Shown: positions 9,924 through 17,771 of the stretch, in pieces | How the letters are laid out: the number at the start of each line of letters is the position of its first letter | How positions within the stretch are numbered: the first letter of the stretch is position 1 | DNA from: JARRON01 sp037383845 | Lineage (GTDB): Bacteria > Pseudomonadota > Gammaproteobacteria > Steroidobacterales > XN24 | Direction: 5' to 3' | Assembly: GCA_037383845.1 (NCBI GenBank) | Contig: JARRON010000036.1 | Location: 1 to 44,333 of the forward strand | DNA length: 44,333 nucleotides | Program-made: the position numbers and the translations under genes | The notes under the pieces: model-generated | The model's input: the letters and a program-made list of their open reading frames with translations, nothing else | What the model was told of the DNA's origin: nothing | The model's database searches: none

Positions 9924-9953
9924 ATGATAGCGGACTGAAGGCACTGCAGGCAA
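9924..9953 (-). promoter_or_regulatory. Candidate sigma-70 promoter of rpmE
   Basis: Minus-strand TTGCCT (9948-9953) and TATCAT (9924-9929) are separated by 18 bp. The implied leader is about 55 nt. Read by eye. Confidence 0.5.
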
Positions 9954-10085
9954 TAGCCCCGTTCCGGCCGAACACAGGCATAAGGAACCGTTGTGCGCCT
10001 GCCGGATATGTGCAGCGCAACAGCCTCTTAAGGTTTCACTTTAAGTTCCGGCGGCTATGGGCGGCGGCCATTCGGCGTTTCGAAA

Positions 10086-10120
10086 TTTTCCACAAATCCT
10101 GTGGATAAGTCTGTGGATGC
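10086..10120. promoter_or_regulatory. Cluster of three DnaA-box-like 9-mers
   Basis: Three 9-mers lie within 35 bp. TTTTCCACA (10086-10094, plus) differs from the consensus TTATCCACA at one base. TGTGGATAA (10100-10108) is a perfect box in the opposite orientation. TGTGGATGC (10112-10120) is the same orientation with two mismatches. Gaps are 5 and 3 bp. No dnaA, dnaN or gidA genes are nearby, so this is not the usual oriC setting. It could be a DnaA-controlled promoter element or a minor DnaA-binding locus. Activity is unproven. Confidence 0.5.
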
Positions 10121-10322
10121 CGGGTTGATTGACGCGCCGGACCCCGGATTTTCTGCCTCCGGACTCAAAATGGTGAAAAAGACACCACTGGCCATGGAAT
10201 CCATATTTTTCAGCGAGTTATGAGCCTTCCGGCCGGTCGTGCAGACATCCAGGCGGCCGTTATTCGCTGCCGGCGTCTCCCCGTGTGCATAAGTTGGCCC
10301 TGCTGCGCAGCGTCATTGGCGC

Positions 10323-10376
10323 AAAAAAGCGCGCGCTGCCGCCGGCCGCGGAGGCCGCAGCCCCCGTGCCGGCGGC
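10323..10376 (-). terminator. Possible terminator after hemW
   Basis: A perfect 9-bp stem (arms 10338-10346 and 10368-10376, GCCGCCGGC type) starts a few bases after the hemW stop. In the hemW direction it is followed by a GC stretch and then six T's (complement of 10323-10328). The loop of about 21 nt and the 9-nt gap before the T-run make it less than ideal. Confidence 0.4.
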
Positions 10377-10381
10377 GGGGC

Positions 10382-11557
10382 TCAGGCGGGGAGGAAAAGC
10401 GCCTGGAGGTCGTTCAGAAAGCGGCGCCCGCGGTCAGTGGGCCGCCAGCCGCTGCCGACGGACTCCAGCAAACCGGAGGCGCTGCCCGCCTCCAGCGCGG
10501 GGCCAAGGCGAACCGGGTCCAGCCCCGTCCGGGCCACAAAAAGACTCGTCTCGAAGCCCTCTGAGAGCCGCAACGCGTTGAGCATGAACTCGAAGGCCAG
10601 GTCGGCCCCGGTGCTTTCCGTCTCGTTCTCGAGGCGATCCCGGCTCGCCAGGTAAGCGGCCGGCCGCCGCTTCTTGCAGCGGCGCAGGACCCTGCCGGGC
10701 CCCGGGGTGATCTTGCCGTGGGCCCCTGCGCCCACGCCGATGTAGTCGCCGAAACGCCAGTAGTTCAGGTTATGAACGCATTCCCTCCCGGGCCGGGACC
10801 AGGCGGAAGTCTCATAGCGGCCGAACCCGGCGTCGGCCAGGCGCGCAGCGCAGGCGGCCTCCATCTCCCAGGCGGTGTCAGGATCGGGCAGAGGGGGCGG
10901 GCGACGCGCGAAAGGCGTGCCCGGCTCAAGGGTCAACTGGTAGTGGGAGATGTGGTCGGCGCCGGCGGCAATGGCCATGTCCACGTCCCGGCAGGCCTGC
11001 GCCACCGTCTGCCCCGGCAGGCCGTACATCAGGTCCACGTTGAAGCTGGTCATTCCCGCGGCAGCCAGCTCGTCCAGAGCGACCCTGGCCTGCCGGCCGT
11101 CATGGATGCGCCCGATGGCGGACAGCAGGCTGTCGTGAAAACTCTGGACGCCGAGGGAGACCCGGTTGATGCCCGCGGCGGCATAGGCCCGGAAACGGCC
11201 ACGCTCCAGGGTCCCGGGGTTGGCCTCCAGCGTAATCTCCGCACCGGGCTCGAGCCCGACGAGCCGGTCCGCCTCGCCAAGGAACCGCTCGAGGTCAGCT
11301 GCCGGGAACAGGCTGGGCGTTCCACCGCCAAAGAATACCGACACGAGCCGGCGTCCCGCGGCGCCGGGCACCTCGGCGGCCAGATCCTCTGTCAGTGCGT
11401 CCACGTAGGCATCGAAGGGAATCGGGCGCCGGGCCTCGTGGCTGTTGAAGTCGCAGTAAGGGCATCTCCGCACGCACCAGGGGAGATGGACGTAAAGGGA
11501 AAGGGGTGGCCCCGGGGAACCGGCGGGCATGTCCGGATACTGGGAGGAAGGCGTCAT
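10382..11557 (-). CDS. hemW: HemW-type radical SAM heme chaperone
   Basis: HemW binds heme and an iron-sulfur cluster and is thought to insert heme into respiratory proteins. Such genes were formerly annotated as oxygen-independent coproporphyrinogen oxidase. The 391 residues carry the radical-SAM triad at Cys28, Cys32 and Cys35 (CVRRCPYC), followed by the family phrase DFNSHE, a glycine-rich SAM motif (FFGGGTPSLF) and HNLNYWRFGDYIGVGAGAHG near residue 240. The C-terminal winged-helix-like part (FEFMLNALRLSEGF) is present. The start codon shares one base with the rdgB stop (TGATG). Last gene of the PP2C-rph-rdgB-hemW operon. HemW fits better than HemN because the N-terminal sequence is short and the gene follows rdgB, the usual arrangement. 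Confidence 0.93.
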   Translation of the reverse strand: MTPSSQYPDMPAGSPGPPLSLYVHLPWCVRRCPYCDFNSHEARRPIPFDAYVDALTEDLAAEVPGAAGRRLVSVFFGGGTPSLFPAADLERFLGEADRLVGLEPGAEITLEANPGTLERGRFRAYAAAGINRVSLGVQSFHDSLLSAIGRIHDGRQARVALDELAAAGMTSFNVDLMYGLPGQTVAQACRDVDMAIAAGADHISHYQLTLEPGTPFARRPPPLPDPDTAWEMEAACAARLADAGFGRYETSAWSRPGRECVHNLNYWRFGDYIGVGAGAHGKITPGPGRVLRRCKKRRPAAYLASRDRLENETESTGADLAFEFMLNALRLSEGFETSLFVARTGLDPVRLGPALEAGSASGLLESVGSGWRPTDRGRRFLNDLQALFLPA

Positions 11558-12150
11558 CAGCGCCGGCCCAGGCGCTCCATGAGGCAGGCGAAAGCCCGGG
11601 CCCGGTGGCTGGACTGGTTCTTTTGCGCCGGCGTCATTTCGGCGGCGCTGTGGCGGCTGCCGGCGGGCAGAAAGACAGGATCGTAACCAAAACCGGCCTC
11701 GCCCCGCGGCGCCTCGAGCACCGTGCCCTCCCAGGCGCCCTGGCAGATGACCGGCAGGGGATCCCGCGGATGGCGCAGCAGCACGACGAGGCAGACGAAA
11801 CGGGCGGTGCGCCGGGGCAGCGGGACGTCCGTCAGCGCGTCCAGCAGCTTACGGTTGTTGTCCGCGTCGCTGGCCCCCGGCCCCGCATAGCGCGCTGAGA
11901 ACACGCCGGGATCCCCGTCCAGGGCGTCCACCACCAGACCAGAATCGTCGGCGATCGCCGGCAGGCCGCTGCCTGCGGCGGCATGGCGTGCCTTGACGAG
12001 GGCGTTCTCGACGAAGGTGACGCCTGTCTCCTCCGCCGGGTCGATGCCGAAGGCTGACTGTGCCACCACTTCCATGCCGGCGGACTGAACCAGGGCGTTG
12101 ATCTCGGCTACCTTGCCCCGGTTACCCGAGGCCAGAACAAAGCGCTCCAT
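11557..12150 (-). CDS. rdgB: XTP/dITP diphosphatase (Ham1/RdgB)
   Basis: House-cleaning pyrophosphatase that removes dITP, XTP and related non-canonical nucleotides before they enter DNA or RNA. From ATG 12150 it has 197 residues, the same length as E. coli RdgB. Motifs are SGNRGKVAEI near the N-terminus, the catalytic ADDSGLVVDAL, GVFSARYAG, GFGYDPVF and a C-terminal SHRARAF. A TTG four codons upstream (12162) overlaps the rph stop and is an alternative start. I prefer the ATG because it gives the exact family N-terminus. It lies in an operon with rph and hemW, with one-base overlap to hemW. Confidence 0.95.
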   Translation of the reverse strand: MERFVLASGNRGKVAEINALVQSAGMEVVAQSAFGIDPAEETGVTFVENALVKARHAAAGSGLPAIADDSGLVVDALDGDPGVFSARYAGPGASDADNNRKLLDALTDVPLPRRTARFVCLVVLLRHPRDPLPVICQGAWEGTVLEAPRGEAGFGYDPVFLPAGSRHSAAEMTPAQKNQSSHRARAFACLMERLGRR

Positions 12151-12158
12151 CGCCCGGC

Positions 12159-12893
12159 TCAACCCCGAAGGGCCTCGCCCTGGAGTTCCACCAGAGTGCC
12201 GATGCCTGCCGCGGCCAGGTCCAGCAGGGCGTCCAGCTCATCCCTGCGGAAAGCGTGGCCCTCGGCGGTCCCCTGGACTTCCACGAAGGCGCCCGCCTCG
12301 TTCATGACCACGTTCATGTCCGTTTCGGCCTGCGAGTCCTCCGCGTAGTCCAGGTCGAGCACGGGCACGCCCCGGTGGATGCCGACGGATACCGCTGCGA
12401 CCTGGCCGAACAGGGGATCCCGGGCCAGCGCGCCGCGGGCCTTCAGGGCGCGCAGCGCCAGGGCCAGGGCGACGTAGCCGCCGGTGATGGCGGCCGTGCG
12501 CGTCCCGCCGTCGGCCTGCAGTACGTCGCAGTCCACGGTGACGGTCCGCTCTCCAAGGGCGTTCAGGTCCATGACGGCCCGCAGGCTGCGACCGATGAGA
12601 CGCTGGATCTCCAGGGTCCGCCCGCCCTGCCTGCCCCGGGCGGCCTCCCGGGCCATCCGGGTGTGCGTGGACCGGGGCAGCATGCCGTACTCCGCGGTCA
12701 CCCAGCCCTGGCCGCTGCCCTTCAGGAAGTGCGGCACCCGGTCCTCGACACTGGCCGCGCAGAGCACGCGGGTATCGCCAAAAGAAACCAGGACCGAGCC
12801 CTCCGCGTGACGCTGGACGCCAGGAGTGAAGCTCACCGGGCGCAGCTGGTCCGGTCGCCGCCCGCTGGGTCTGGCGATGGTGTCTGTCGGCAT
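12159..12893 (-). CDS. rph: Ribonuclease PH
   Basis: Phosphate-dependent 3'-exoribonuclease that trims tRNA 3' ends. It has 244 residues, slightly longer than E. coli RNase PH. Family phrases run in order: RPSGRRPDQLRPVSF, EGSVLVSFGDTRVLC, GWVTAEYGMLPRSTHTR, LEIQRLIGRSLRAV, VDCDVLQADGGTRTAAI and the acidic catalytic region LDLDYAEDSQAETDMNVV. Arg-rich phosphate-binding residues are intact, so the enzyme should be active. It begins 5 nt after the PP2C gene stops and overlaps the rdgB start region, which points to one transcript. Confidence 0.97.
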   Translation of the reverse strand: MPTDTIARPSGRRPDQLRPVSFTPGVQRHAEGSVLVSFGDTRVLCAASVEDRVPHFLKGSGQGWVTAEYGMLPRSTHTRMAREAARGRQGGRTLEIQRLIGRSLRAVMDLNALGERTVTVDCDVLQADGGTRTAAITGGYVALALALRALKARGALARDPLFGQVAAVSVGIHRGVPVLDLDYAEDSQAETDMNVVMNEAGAFVEVQGTAEGHAFRRDELDALLDLAAAGIGTLVELQGEALRG

Positions 12894-12898
12894 GGTGA

Positions 12899-13639
12899 CT
12901 AGTCCTCGGTAATTCTGAGCGCGATGGCGGTAGTGTTGTCGCTGTAGGGCATGGTGGCGCGGATGGCGCGTCCCGCCTGGCGCGCCAGCCAGCCGTCCAG
13001 GTCGGCGGCGTCACCCGCGGTGGCAGCCAGCGCCTCGTCGTCCACCCCGCTCCACAGTCCGTCGGAGCAGGCCAGCAGAACATCGCCGGGTTCCAGCGGC
13101 GTAAGCTCCGCCACCGAGATATCGGGCAGCTCCGAGAACCCCCCCAGGCAATATTCCACGTAGTGCCGCAGGGGATGGCCCGGGATGTCCGCCTCGGTGA
13201 TCAGGCCGTCCCTGACGAGCTGCTCCACGGGCGTGTGGTCCCGGGTACGGGAAAGCACCTTGCCGTCCCGGAAGTGATAGACACGGGCGTCGCCCACGTG
13301 GCCCCAGGTGGCCCGGTCCCCGTCCACCAGGAACACGGCGACGGTGGCTCGCGGCCGGGCGGCGGCCGGCAGGTCGTCCCCGATGCCCACGACCTCCCGG
13401 TGCGCCTGCTCCAGCGCGCCTCGCAGGAAGGCCTCCGGATCGGCGGCCTGGCCGGAGGTTTCGAAGCTGCGTCGGAGGGAGTCGACAGCAACTTCCGCCG
13501 CCTGGGCTCCTTCCGCGTGCCCACCCATGCCGTCCAGCACCGCGCAAAACGTGCGATCGCCGGACGCCATGATGGCGGACCTGTCCTGGTTGTCCTCGCG
13601 ATCGCCGAGGAGGCTTACCTCGGCCGTCTCAACGCCCAA
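12899..13639 (-). CDS. PP2C-type serine/threonine phosphatase
   Basis: Metal-dependent protein phosphatase (PPM/Stp1 family) of about 246 residues. Metal-binding and catalytic motifs are complete: REDNQDR near residue 14, DGMGGHAEG near 36-44, WGHVGDARVY, SDGLWSG and the C-terminal DNTTAI. No regulatory or membrane domain is attached. The start is taken as TTG 13639 because the frame has no ATG or GTG upstream before non-coding sequence, and a GGGGGCGG stretch precedes it; the start is uncertain. The gene leads the rph-rdgB-hemW operon. Related genomes often carry a Ser/Thr protein kinase beside this phosphatase; no kinase is found here, so its substrate cannot be guessed from context. Confidence 0.9.
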   Translation of the reverse strand: MGVETAEVSLLGDREDNQDRSAIMASGDRTFCAVLDGMGGHAEGAQAAEVAVDSLRRSFETSGQAADPEAFLRGALEQAHREVVGIGDDLPAAARPRATVAVFLVDGDRATWGHVGDARVYHFRDGKVLSRTRDHTPVEQLVRDGLITEADIPGHPLRHYVEYCLGGFSELPDISVAELTPLEPGDVLLACSDGLWSGVDDEALAATAGDAADLDGWLARQAGRAIRATMPYSDNTTAIALRITED

Positions 13640-13737
13640 ACCGCCCCCGGCTGTTCTGCTAGACTACGCGCCCGATTCGGTGCAAGGCGGCAAGTATACG
13701 CGCAGCGCGCCGCCGCCGGCAGGGACCCCCAGCTGAC

Positions 13738-14604
13738 ATGATCAGAAGCATGACCGGCTTCGCCCGGACCGAGGTCAGTGCCCCCTGGGGACAGCTGTCC
13801 TGGGAACTGCGATCCGTCAACCACCGCTACCTGGAGACGCTCTTCCGCCTGCCGGAAGAGCTCCGCTTTCTCGAGAGCGAGTTCCGGCGCCAGGTCGCCG
13901 GCCGGCTCCGGCGCGGCAAGGTGGACTGCTCCCTGAGGCTCTCGTGGGACGCAGCCAGCGCCGGGGCCCTGGCACTTGACCTGGAACTGGCCAGGCAGGT
14001 CGCCGATGCCGCCCGTGAGATTCACGGTGCCACAGGCACCACCGGCGGGCCCACCGCCATGGACGTCCTGCGCTGGCCGGGCGTGGTCATCGAGCCGGCC
14101 AGGGACGTGGAGCCCGTAGCCGCCCAGGCCCGCCGGTGCCTGGAGGAGGCCGTCGGCCAGCTGGAAGAGGCCAGGGCCCGGGAGGGCGAGCGCATCGCGG
14201 GTATGCTGGAGGAACGCTGCGGTGGGGTCACCGTCCTCTGTGCCCAGGTCCGGGACCGGCTGCCCGTTATCCGCGAGGGATTGCGCAAACGGCTCACCGA
14301 GCGGCTGGCCGGTGTGGACGTGGAGGCCGACCCGGCCAGGCTCGAACAGGAACTGGCGATCCAGGCCACGAAGATGGACGTGGACGAGGAGCTTGACCGT
14401 CTGGACAGCCACGTGGTGGAGGTGCGCCGCATCCTGGCAGACCCGGGAGCCAACGGCCGGCGGCTGGATTTCCTGATGCAGGAGTTCAACCGGGAGGTGA
14501 ATACGCTGGCCTCCAAGTCGGTGGACACGGAATCCACGCGGATCGCCGTCGACCTGAAGGTGCTCGTGGAGCAGATGCGCGAGCAGATCCAGAACGTGGA
14601 GTAG
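13738..14604 (+). CDS. yicC: YicC family endoribonuclease
   Basis: Member of the YicC family, recently described as endoribonucleases involved in RNA turnover. The 288 residues match E. coli YicC in length. It starts with the signature MIRSMTGFAR and continues SWELRSVNHRYLET and FRRQVAGRLRRGKVDC. The C-terminal domain (DUF1732) shows the hallmark RRLDFLMQEFNREVNTLASKS and ends in a helix (VEQMREQIQNVE). It is divergent from the PP2C gene across 98 bp that must hold both promoters. TATACG at 13695-13700 is a weak -10 candidate. gmk follows after six bases. Confidence 0.95.
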   Translation: MIRSMTGFARTEVSAPWGQLSWELRSVNHRYLETLFRLPEELRFLESEFRRQVAGRLRRGKVDCSLRLSWDAASAGALALDLELARQVADAAREIHGATGTTGGPTAMDVLRWPGVVIEPARDVEPVAAQARRCLEEAVGQLEEARAREGERIAGMLEERCGGVTVLCAQVRDRLPVIREGLRKRLTERLAGVDVEADPARLEQELAIQATKMDVDEELDRLDSHVVEVRRILADPGANGRRLDFLMQEFNREVNTLASKSVDTESTRIAVDLKVLVEQMREQIQNVE

Positions 14605-14610
14605 TTTTCG

Positions 14611-15237
14611 TTGGACGACGCCCGCGCCCAGCCGAAGCTGTTCGTTATCGCGGCCCCTTCCGGTGCGGGCAAGACGAGCCTGGTGAAGGCGCTCATGGAA
14701 GCGGCGCCCGACCTGCGTTTCTCCACCTCCTACACCACCCGCGCCAGGCGAACCGGCGAAGTCCCCGGCCGGGACTACTTCTTTGTCGACGAAGCGGAGT
14801 TTCGGCGCATGGCGTCCGACGGGCAGTTCCTCGAACACGCCCGGGTCTTCGACAACCTTTACGGCACCGGGCGCCGCCAGGTACAGGAACTGCTCCGGGC
14901 TGGCCACGGCGTGGTGCTGGAGATCGACTGGCAGGGAGCCCGCCAGGTGCGCGAGGCGATGCCCGAAGCCGAGACCATCTTCATCCTGCCGCCCTCCGTG
15001 GCCGAGCTGGAGCGCCGGCTACGGGGCCGGGAGACGGACAGCGAGGCCGTGATCCGTCGCAGGCTGGCAGACGCCCTGGACGACATGGGCCACTGGCAGG
15101 AGTTCGACTACGTTGTCGTCAACGACGACTTCGGCACGGCCCTGGCGGCCCTGGAGTCCGTCGTCAGGGGCGCCGGCGATCCCTGGCGGCGGGACCGGCC
15201 GGAGATCGCCGCCACGGCCCGGCGCCTTCTGGCCTAG
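14611..15237 (+). CDS. gmk: Guanylate kinase
   Basis: Phosphorylates GMP to GDP in the cytoplasm. The 208 residues contain the P-loop APSGAGKTS near residue 15, the GMP-binding TSYTTRARRTGEVPGRDYFF and the FLEHARVFDNLYGT region, and DWQGARQVR, all typical of Gmk. The start is TTG 14611; GGAG at the very end of yicC (about 14598-14601) provides the ribosome site at good spacing, and no ATG lies nearby. The yicC-gmk-rpoZ-spoT order is widespread in gammaproteobacteria. An 80-bp gap separates it from rpoZ. Confidence 0.96.
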   Translation: MDDARAQPKLFVIAAPSGAGKTSLVKALMEAAPDLRFSTSYTTRARRTGEVPGRDYFFVDEAEFRRMASDGQFLEHARVFDNLYGTGRRQVQELLRAGHGVVLEIDWQGARQVREAMPEAETIFILPPSVAELERRLRGRETDSEAVIRRRLADALDDMGHWQEFDYVVVNDDFGTALAALESVVRGAGDPWRRDRPEIAATARRLLA

Positions 15238-15317
15238 ACGGGGCAGCTTCGCTATGCTTGACCGCTCGGCCTTTGACAGGCCACCGTTTCCGCCTGACCC
15301 GATAGCGAAAGAACTTT

Positions 15318-15590
15318 ATGGCCCGGATCACCGTCGAAGACTGCATGCAGCAGGTAGACAACCTGTTCGACCTCGTCCTGATCGCCTCCAAGCGGGCGCG
15401 TCAGCTGTCCAACGGCGCTCCCACGCAGCTGGAGTGGCAGAACGACAAGCCCACCGTCATGGCGCTTCGCGAGATCGCCGACGGCCTGGTTGACCGGGAG
15501 ATCCTGCGCGAGCCCGACGCCCCCCTGGCCGAGCCCGAGCAGGACGAGGAACAGCCATCCGCACAGCCCATCCCCCCGATGGGAGACTGA
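15318..15590 (+). CDS. rpoZ: RNA polymerase omega subunit
   Basis: Small subunit (90 residues) that helps assemble the beta' subunit of RNA polymerase and, in proteobacteria, forms part of a ppGpp site. Conserved parts are MARITVEDCMQQVDN, FDLVLIASKRARQL and NDKPTVMALREIADG. Residue 16, an almost invariant Arg in the usual NRFDLV phrase, is Leu here. The acidic, Pro-rich tail is ordinary. The 80-bp gap upstream contains TATGCT (15253-15258) and a TTGACA (15273-15278), but neither forms a convincing promoter pair. It sits directly before spoT, as is normal. Confidence 0.95.
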   Translation: MARITVEDCMQQVDNLFDLVLIASKRARQLSNGAPTQLEWQNDKPTVMALREIADGLVDREILREPDAPLAEPEQDEEQPSAQPIPPMGD

Positions 15591-15608
15591 TTTTCCGGGG
15601 CCGACGCC

Positions 15609-17765
15609 ATGGATTACGCCGCTTCCTTTCTGGCAAGACTGCCTAAGAGGAAGCGGTCCATCGGCCTGGACCGGCTGAATCGTCGCATGCAGCGCTACCT
15701 GCCCCCCGAGCAGGTGGCCAGGGTCATGGAAGCCTACGAGTTCGCCGCCGCCGCCCACGAGGGCCAGCAGCGGCGGTCCGGGGATCCCTACATCTCCCAC
15801 CCGGTGGCGGTCGCCACCATCCTCGCCGAGCTCAAGCTGGACGCCCAGACCCTGATGGCGGCGCTCCTGCATGACGTCATCGAGGACACCGGCGTCGAAA
15901 AGGAGCGGCTGGGGGAGCTGTTCGGCAACGAGGTGGCGGAGCTGGTGGACGGCGTCAGCAAGCTGGACCGCATCCAGTTCCGAAGCCGCGCCGAGGCCCA
16001 GGCCGAATCCTTCCGCAAGATGCTCATGGCCATGGCCGGCGACATCCGGGTCATCCTGGTGAAGCTCGCCGACCGCACCCACAACATGCGGACGCTGTGG
16101 GTGATGCCGGCCGACAAACGGCGGAGGATCGCCGCGGAGACCCTGGAGATCTACGCGCCTATCGCCAACCGGCTGGGCATGAACAGCATCAAGCTGGAGC
16201 TGGAGGATCTGGGTTTCCGTTGCCTGTATCCCTACCGCTACCGGGTCCTGGAGCGGGCCCTGAAGCGGGCCCGGGGCAGCCAGAAGCAGATCATCCAGAA
16301 GATCACGAGCCGCTTCGAGGACAACCTGCAGCAGGCCCATATCGATGCCCGTGTCCTGGGCCGCGAAAAGCACATCTACAGCATCTACCGGAAGATGCGG
16401 GACAAGAAGCGTTCCCTGTCGGAGATCGTGGACGTCTACGGCATCCGGATCGTGGTGGACACGGTCGACAACTGCTACCGGGCCCTGGGGATAGTGCACA
16501 AGTGCTACAAGCCCATGCCCGGCCGCTTCAAGGACTACGTGGCCATTCCCCGGGTCAACGGTTACCAGTCCCTGCACACCAGTCTCTTCGGTCCCCAGGG
16601 CGCGCCGGTGGAGGTCCAGATCCGAACCGAGGAAATGGACCGGGTGGCCGAGACCGGCATTGCCGCCCACTGGCTGTACAAGAGCGGCGACGGCGAGGGT
16701 GCCCTGCCCCAGGTCCGGGCGCGCGAGTGGCTGGCCAGCCTGGTGGAGATGCAGGAAGGCGAGACGTCCGAGGAGTTCCTGGAAAGCGTCAAGATCGACC
16801 TCTTCCCGGACAAGGTCTACGTGTTCACGCCCCAGGGGGACATCATTCGCCTTCCCCGCGGCTCCACCTGCGTGGACTTTGCCTACGCCGTGCATACGGA
16901 CGTCGGGAACCGCTGCGTGGCGGCGCGGGTGGACCGGCGCCCGGTGCCGCTGAGAACGCCCCTGCGCAACGGCCAGACGGTGCAGATCATCACCGCAAAG
17001 GGCGCCACGCCGAATCCCGCGTGGGTGAACTTCGTGGTCACGGCCAAGGCCCGCACCGCCATCCGGAACTTCCTCAAGAACATGCGGCGCAACGAGGCCG
17101 CCGACCTCGGCAAGCGGCTGCTGGAAAACGCGCTCCGAGAATTCAGCCTCTCTGTGCGCAAGGTCCCCGATGATCGCCTCGCGGCGACCCTGGAGCAGCT
17201 GGGGCTGAACAACAAGCGCGAACTCTTCGAGCAGATCGGGCTGGGGGAGCGCATGGCGCCCCTGGTGGCCCGCCGGCTGCTGCCCGCGGAAAGCGGGGAG
17301 CCCGGCAGCGCCGCCATGGCCGCGCCCCTGACCATCGCAGGTACCGAGGGGCTGGTGGTGACCTATGCCCGCTGCTGCCATCCCATCCCGGGGGACATGA
17401 TTTTCGGCTATCTCAGCGCCGGCCGGGGGCTGGTCATCCACCGGGAGGACTGCGGAAATCTCAGCGAGTACCGGAAGCAGCCCGACACGTGGATCCCCGT
17501 GGAATGGGAGAAGAAGATCGACCGCACTTTCCCGGTCGAGATCCGGGCGGAAGTCCACAACCGCCTCGGCGTGCTGGCGGCGGTTGCCGCCAACATCTCG
17601 GCCACCAACACGAATATCGAGCACGTCCAGGTCGTTGAGCGGGACGGCGACACCTCATCGCTGACCTTCCTCCTCCAGGTAGCGGACACCGCCCAGCTGG
17701 ACCGGGTGTTGCGCAGTGTCGGCGCCCTGCCGGACGTGCGTGCCGTAATACGCACGAACACCTGA
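15609..17765 (+). CDS. spoT: Bifunctional (p)ppGpp synthetase/hydrolase SpoT
   Basis: Controls the stringent-response alarmone. The 718 residues comprise an HD hydrolase domain with catalytic His88-Asp89 (LLHDVIEDT), a synthetase domain (HIYSIYRKMRDKK, VDVYGIRIVVD), a TGS domain (VYVFTPQGDIIRLPRGST), a helical and zinc-finger region with CCHPIPGD, and a C-terminal ACT domain. The synthetase has the RFKD motif at residues 306-309. That motif is the bifunctional RXKD type, in contrast to the EXDD of synthetase-only RelA. With an intact HD pair, both activities are expected. It follows rpoZ by 18 nt and is 6 nt before ridA. Confidence 0.97.
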   Translation: MDYAASFLARLPKRKRSIGLDRLNRRMQRYLPPEQVARVMEAYEFAAAAHEGQQRRSGDPYISHPVAVATILAELKLDAQTLMAALLHDVIEDTGVEKERLGELFGNEVAELVDGVSKLDRIQFRSRAEAQAESFRKMLMAMAGDIRVILVKLADRTHNMRTLWVMPADKRRRIAAETLEIYAPIANRLGMNSIKLELEDLGFRCLYPYRYRVLERALKRARGSQKQIIQKITSRFEDNLQQAHIDARVLGREKHIYSIYRKMRDKKRSLSEIVDVYGIRIVVDTVDNCYRALGIVHKCYKPMPGRFKDYVAIPRVNGYQSLHTSLFGPQGAPVEVQIRTEEMDRVAETGIAAHWLYKSGDGEGALPQVRAREWLASLVEMQEGETSEEFLESVKIDLFPDKVYVFTPQGDIIRLPRGSTCVDFAYAVHTDVGNRCVAARVDRRPVPLRTPLRNGQTVQIITAKGATPNPAWVNFVVTAKARTAIRNFLKNMRRNEAADLGKRLLENALREFSLSVRKVPDDRLAATLEQLGLNNKRELFEQIGLGERMAPLVARRLLPAESGEPGSAAMAAPLTIAGTEGLVVTYARCCHPIPGDMIFGYLSAGRGLVIHREDCGNLSEYRKQPDTWIPVEWEKKIDRTFPVEIRAEVHNRLGVLAAVAANISATNTNIEHVQVVERDGDTSSLTFLLQVADTAQLDRVLRSVGALPDVRAVIRTNT

Positions 17766-17771
17766 ACCGGA

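Larger units (their letters stand above)
9862..10381. other. Gene-free stretch between rpmE and hemW (520 bp)
   Basis: No protein-coding gene is supported. Short open frames here lack ribosome sites and family similarity. From left to right it holds the rpmE promoter (9924-9953), a short AT-rich inverted repeat near 10024-10043 (CTTAA and TTAAG arms), a cluster of DnaA-box-like 9-mers (10086-10120), a relatively AT-rich segment (about 10165-10225) and a GC-rich hairpin after hemW (10323-10376). Confidence 0.6.

Noticed and set aside
10086..10120. Calling the DnaA-box cluster the chromosomal origin
   Set aside because: No dnaA, dnaN, gidA or rpmH is nearby, only three boxes are present, and skew cannot be judged from this window.
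10220..10581. Plus-strand open frames of about 100 codons at the rpmE-hemW gap
   Set aside because: No ribosome sites or family similarity, and they run into hemW on the opposite strand.
13615..14907. A 430-codon minus-strand frame across yicC and gmk
   Set aside because: It overlaps two secure genes and has no recognisable motif.
15273..15278. TTGACA before rpoZ as a -35 element
   Set aside because: No acceptable -10 lies at 15-19 bp spacing before the rpoZ start.
15252..17624. A 790-codon open frame antisense to spoT
   Set aside because: GC-rich coding sequence often leaves the opposite strand open. The translation is low complexity (His, Gly, Val, Asp rich) with no domain, and spoT is certain.
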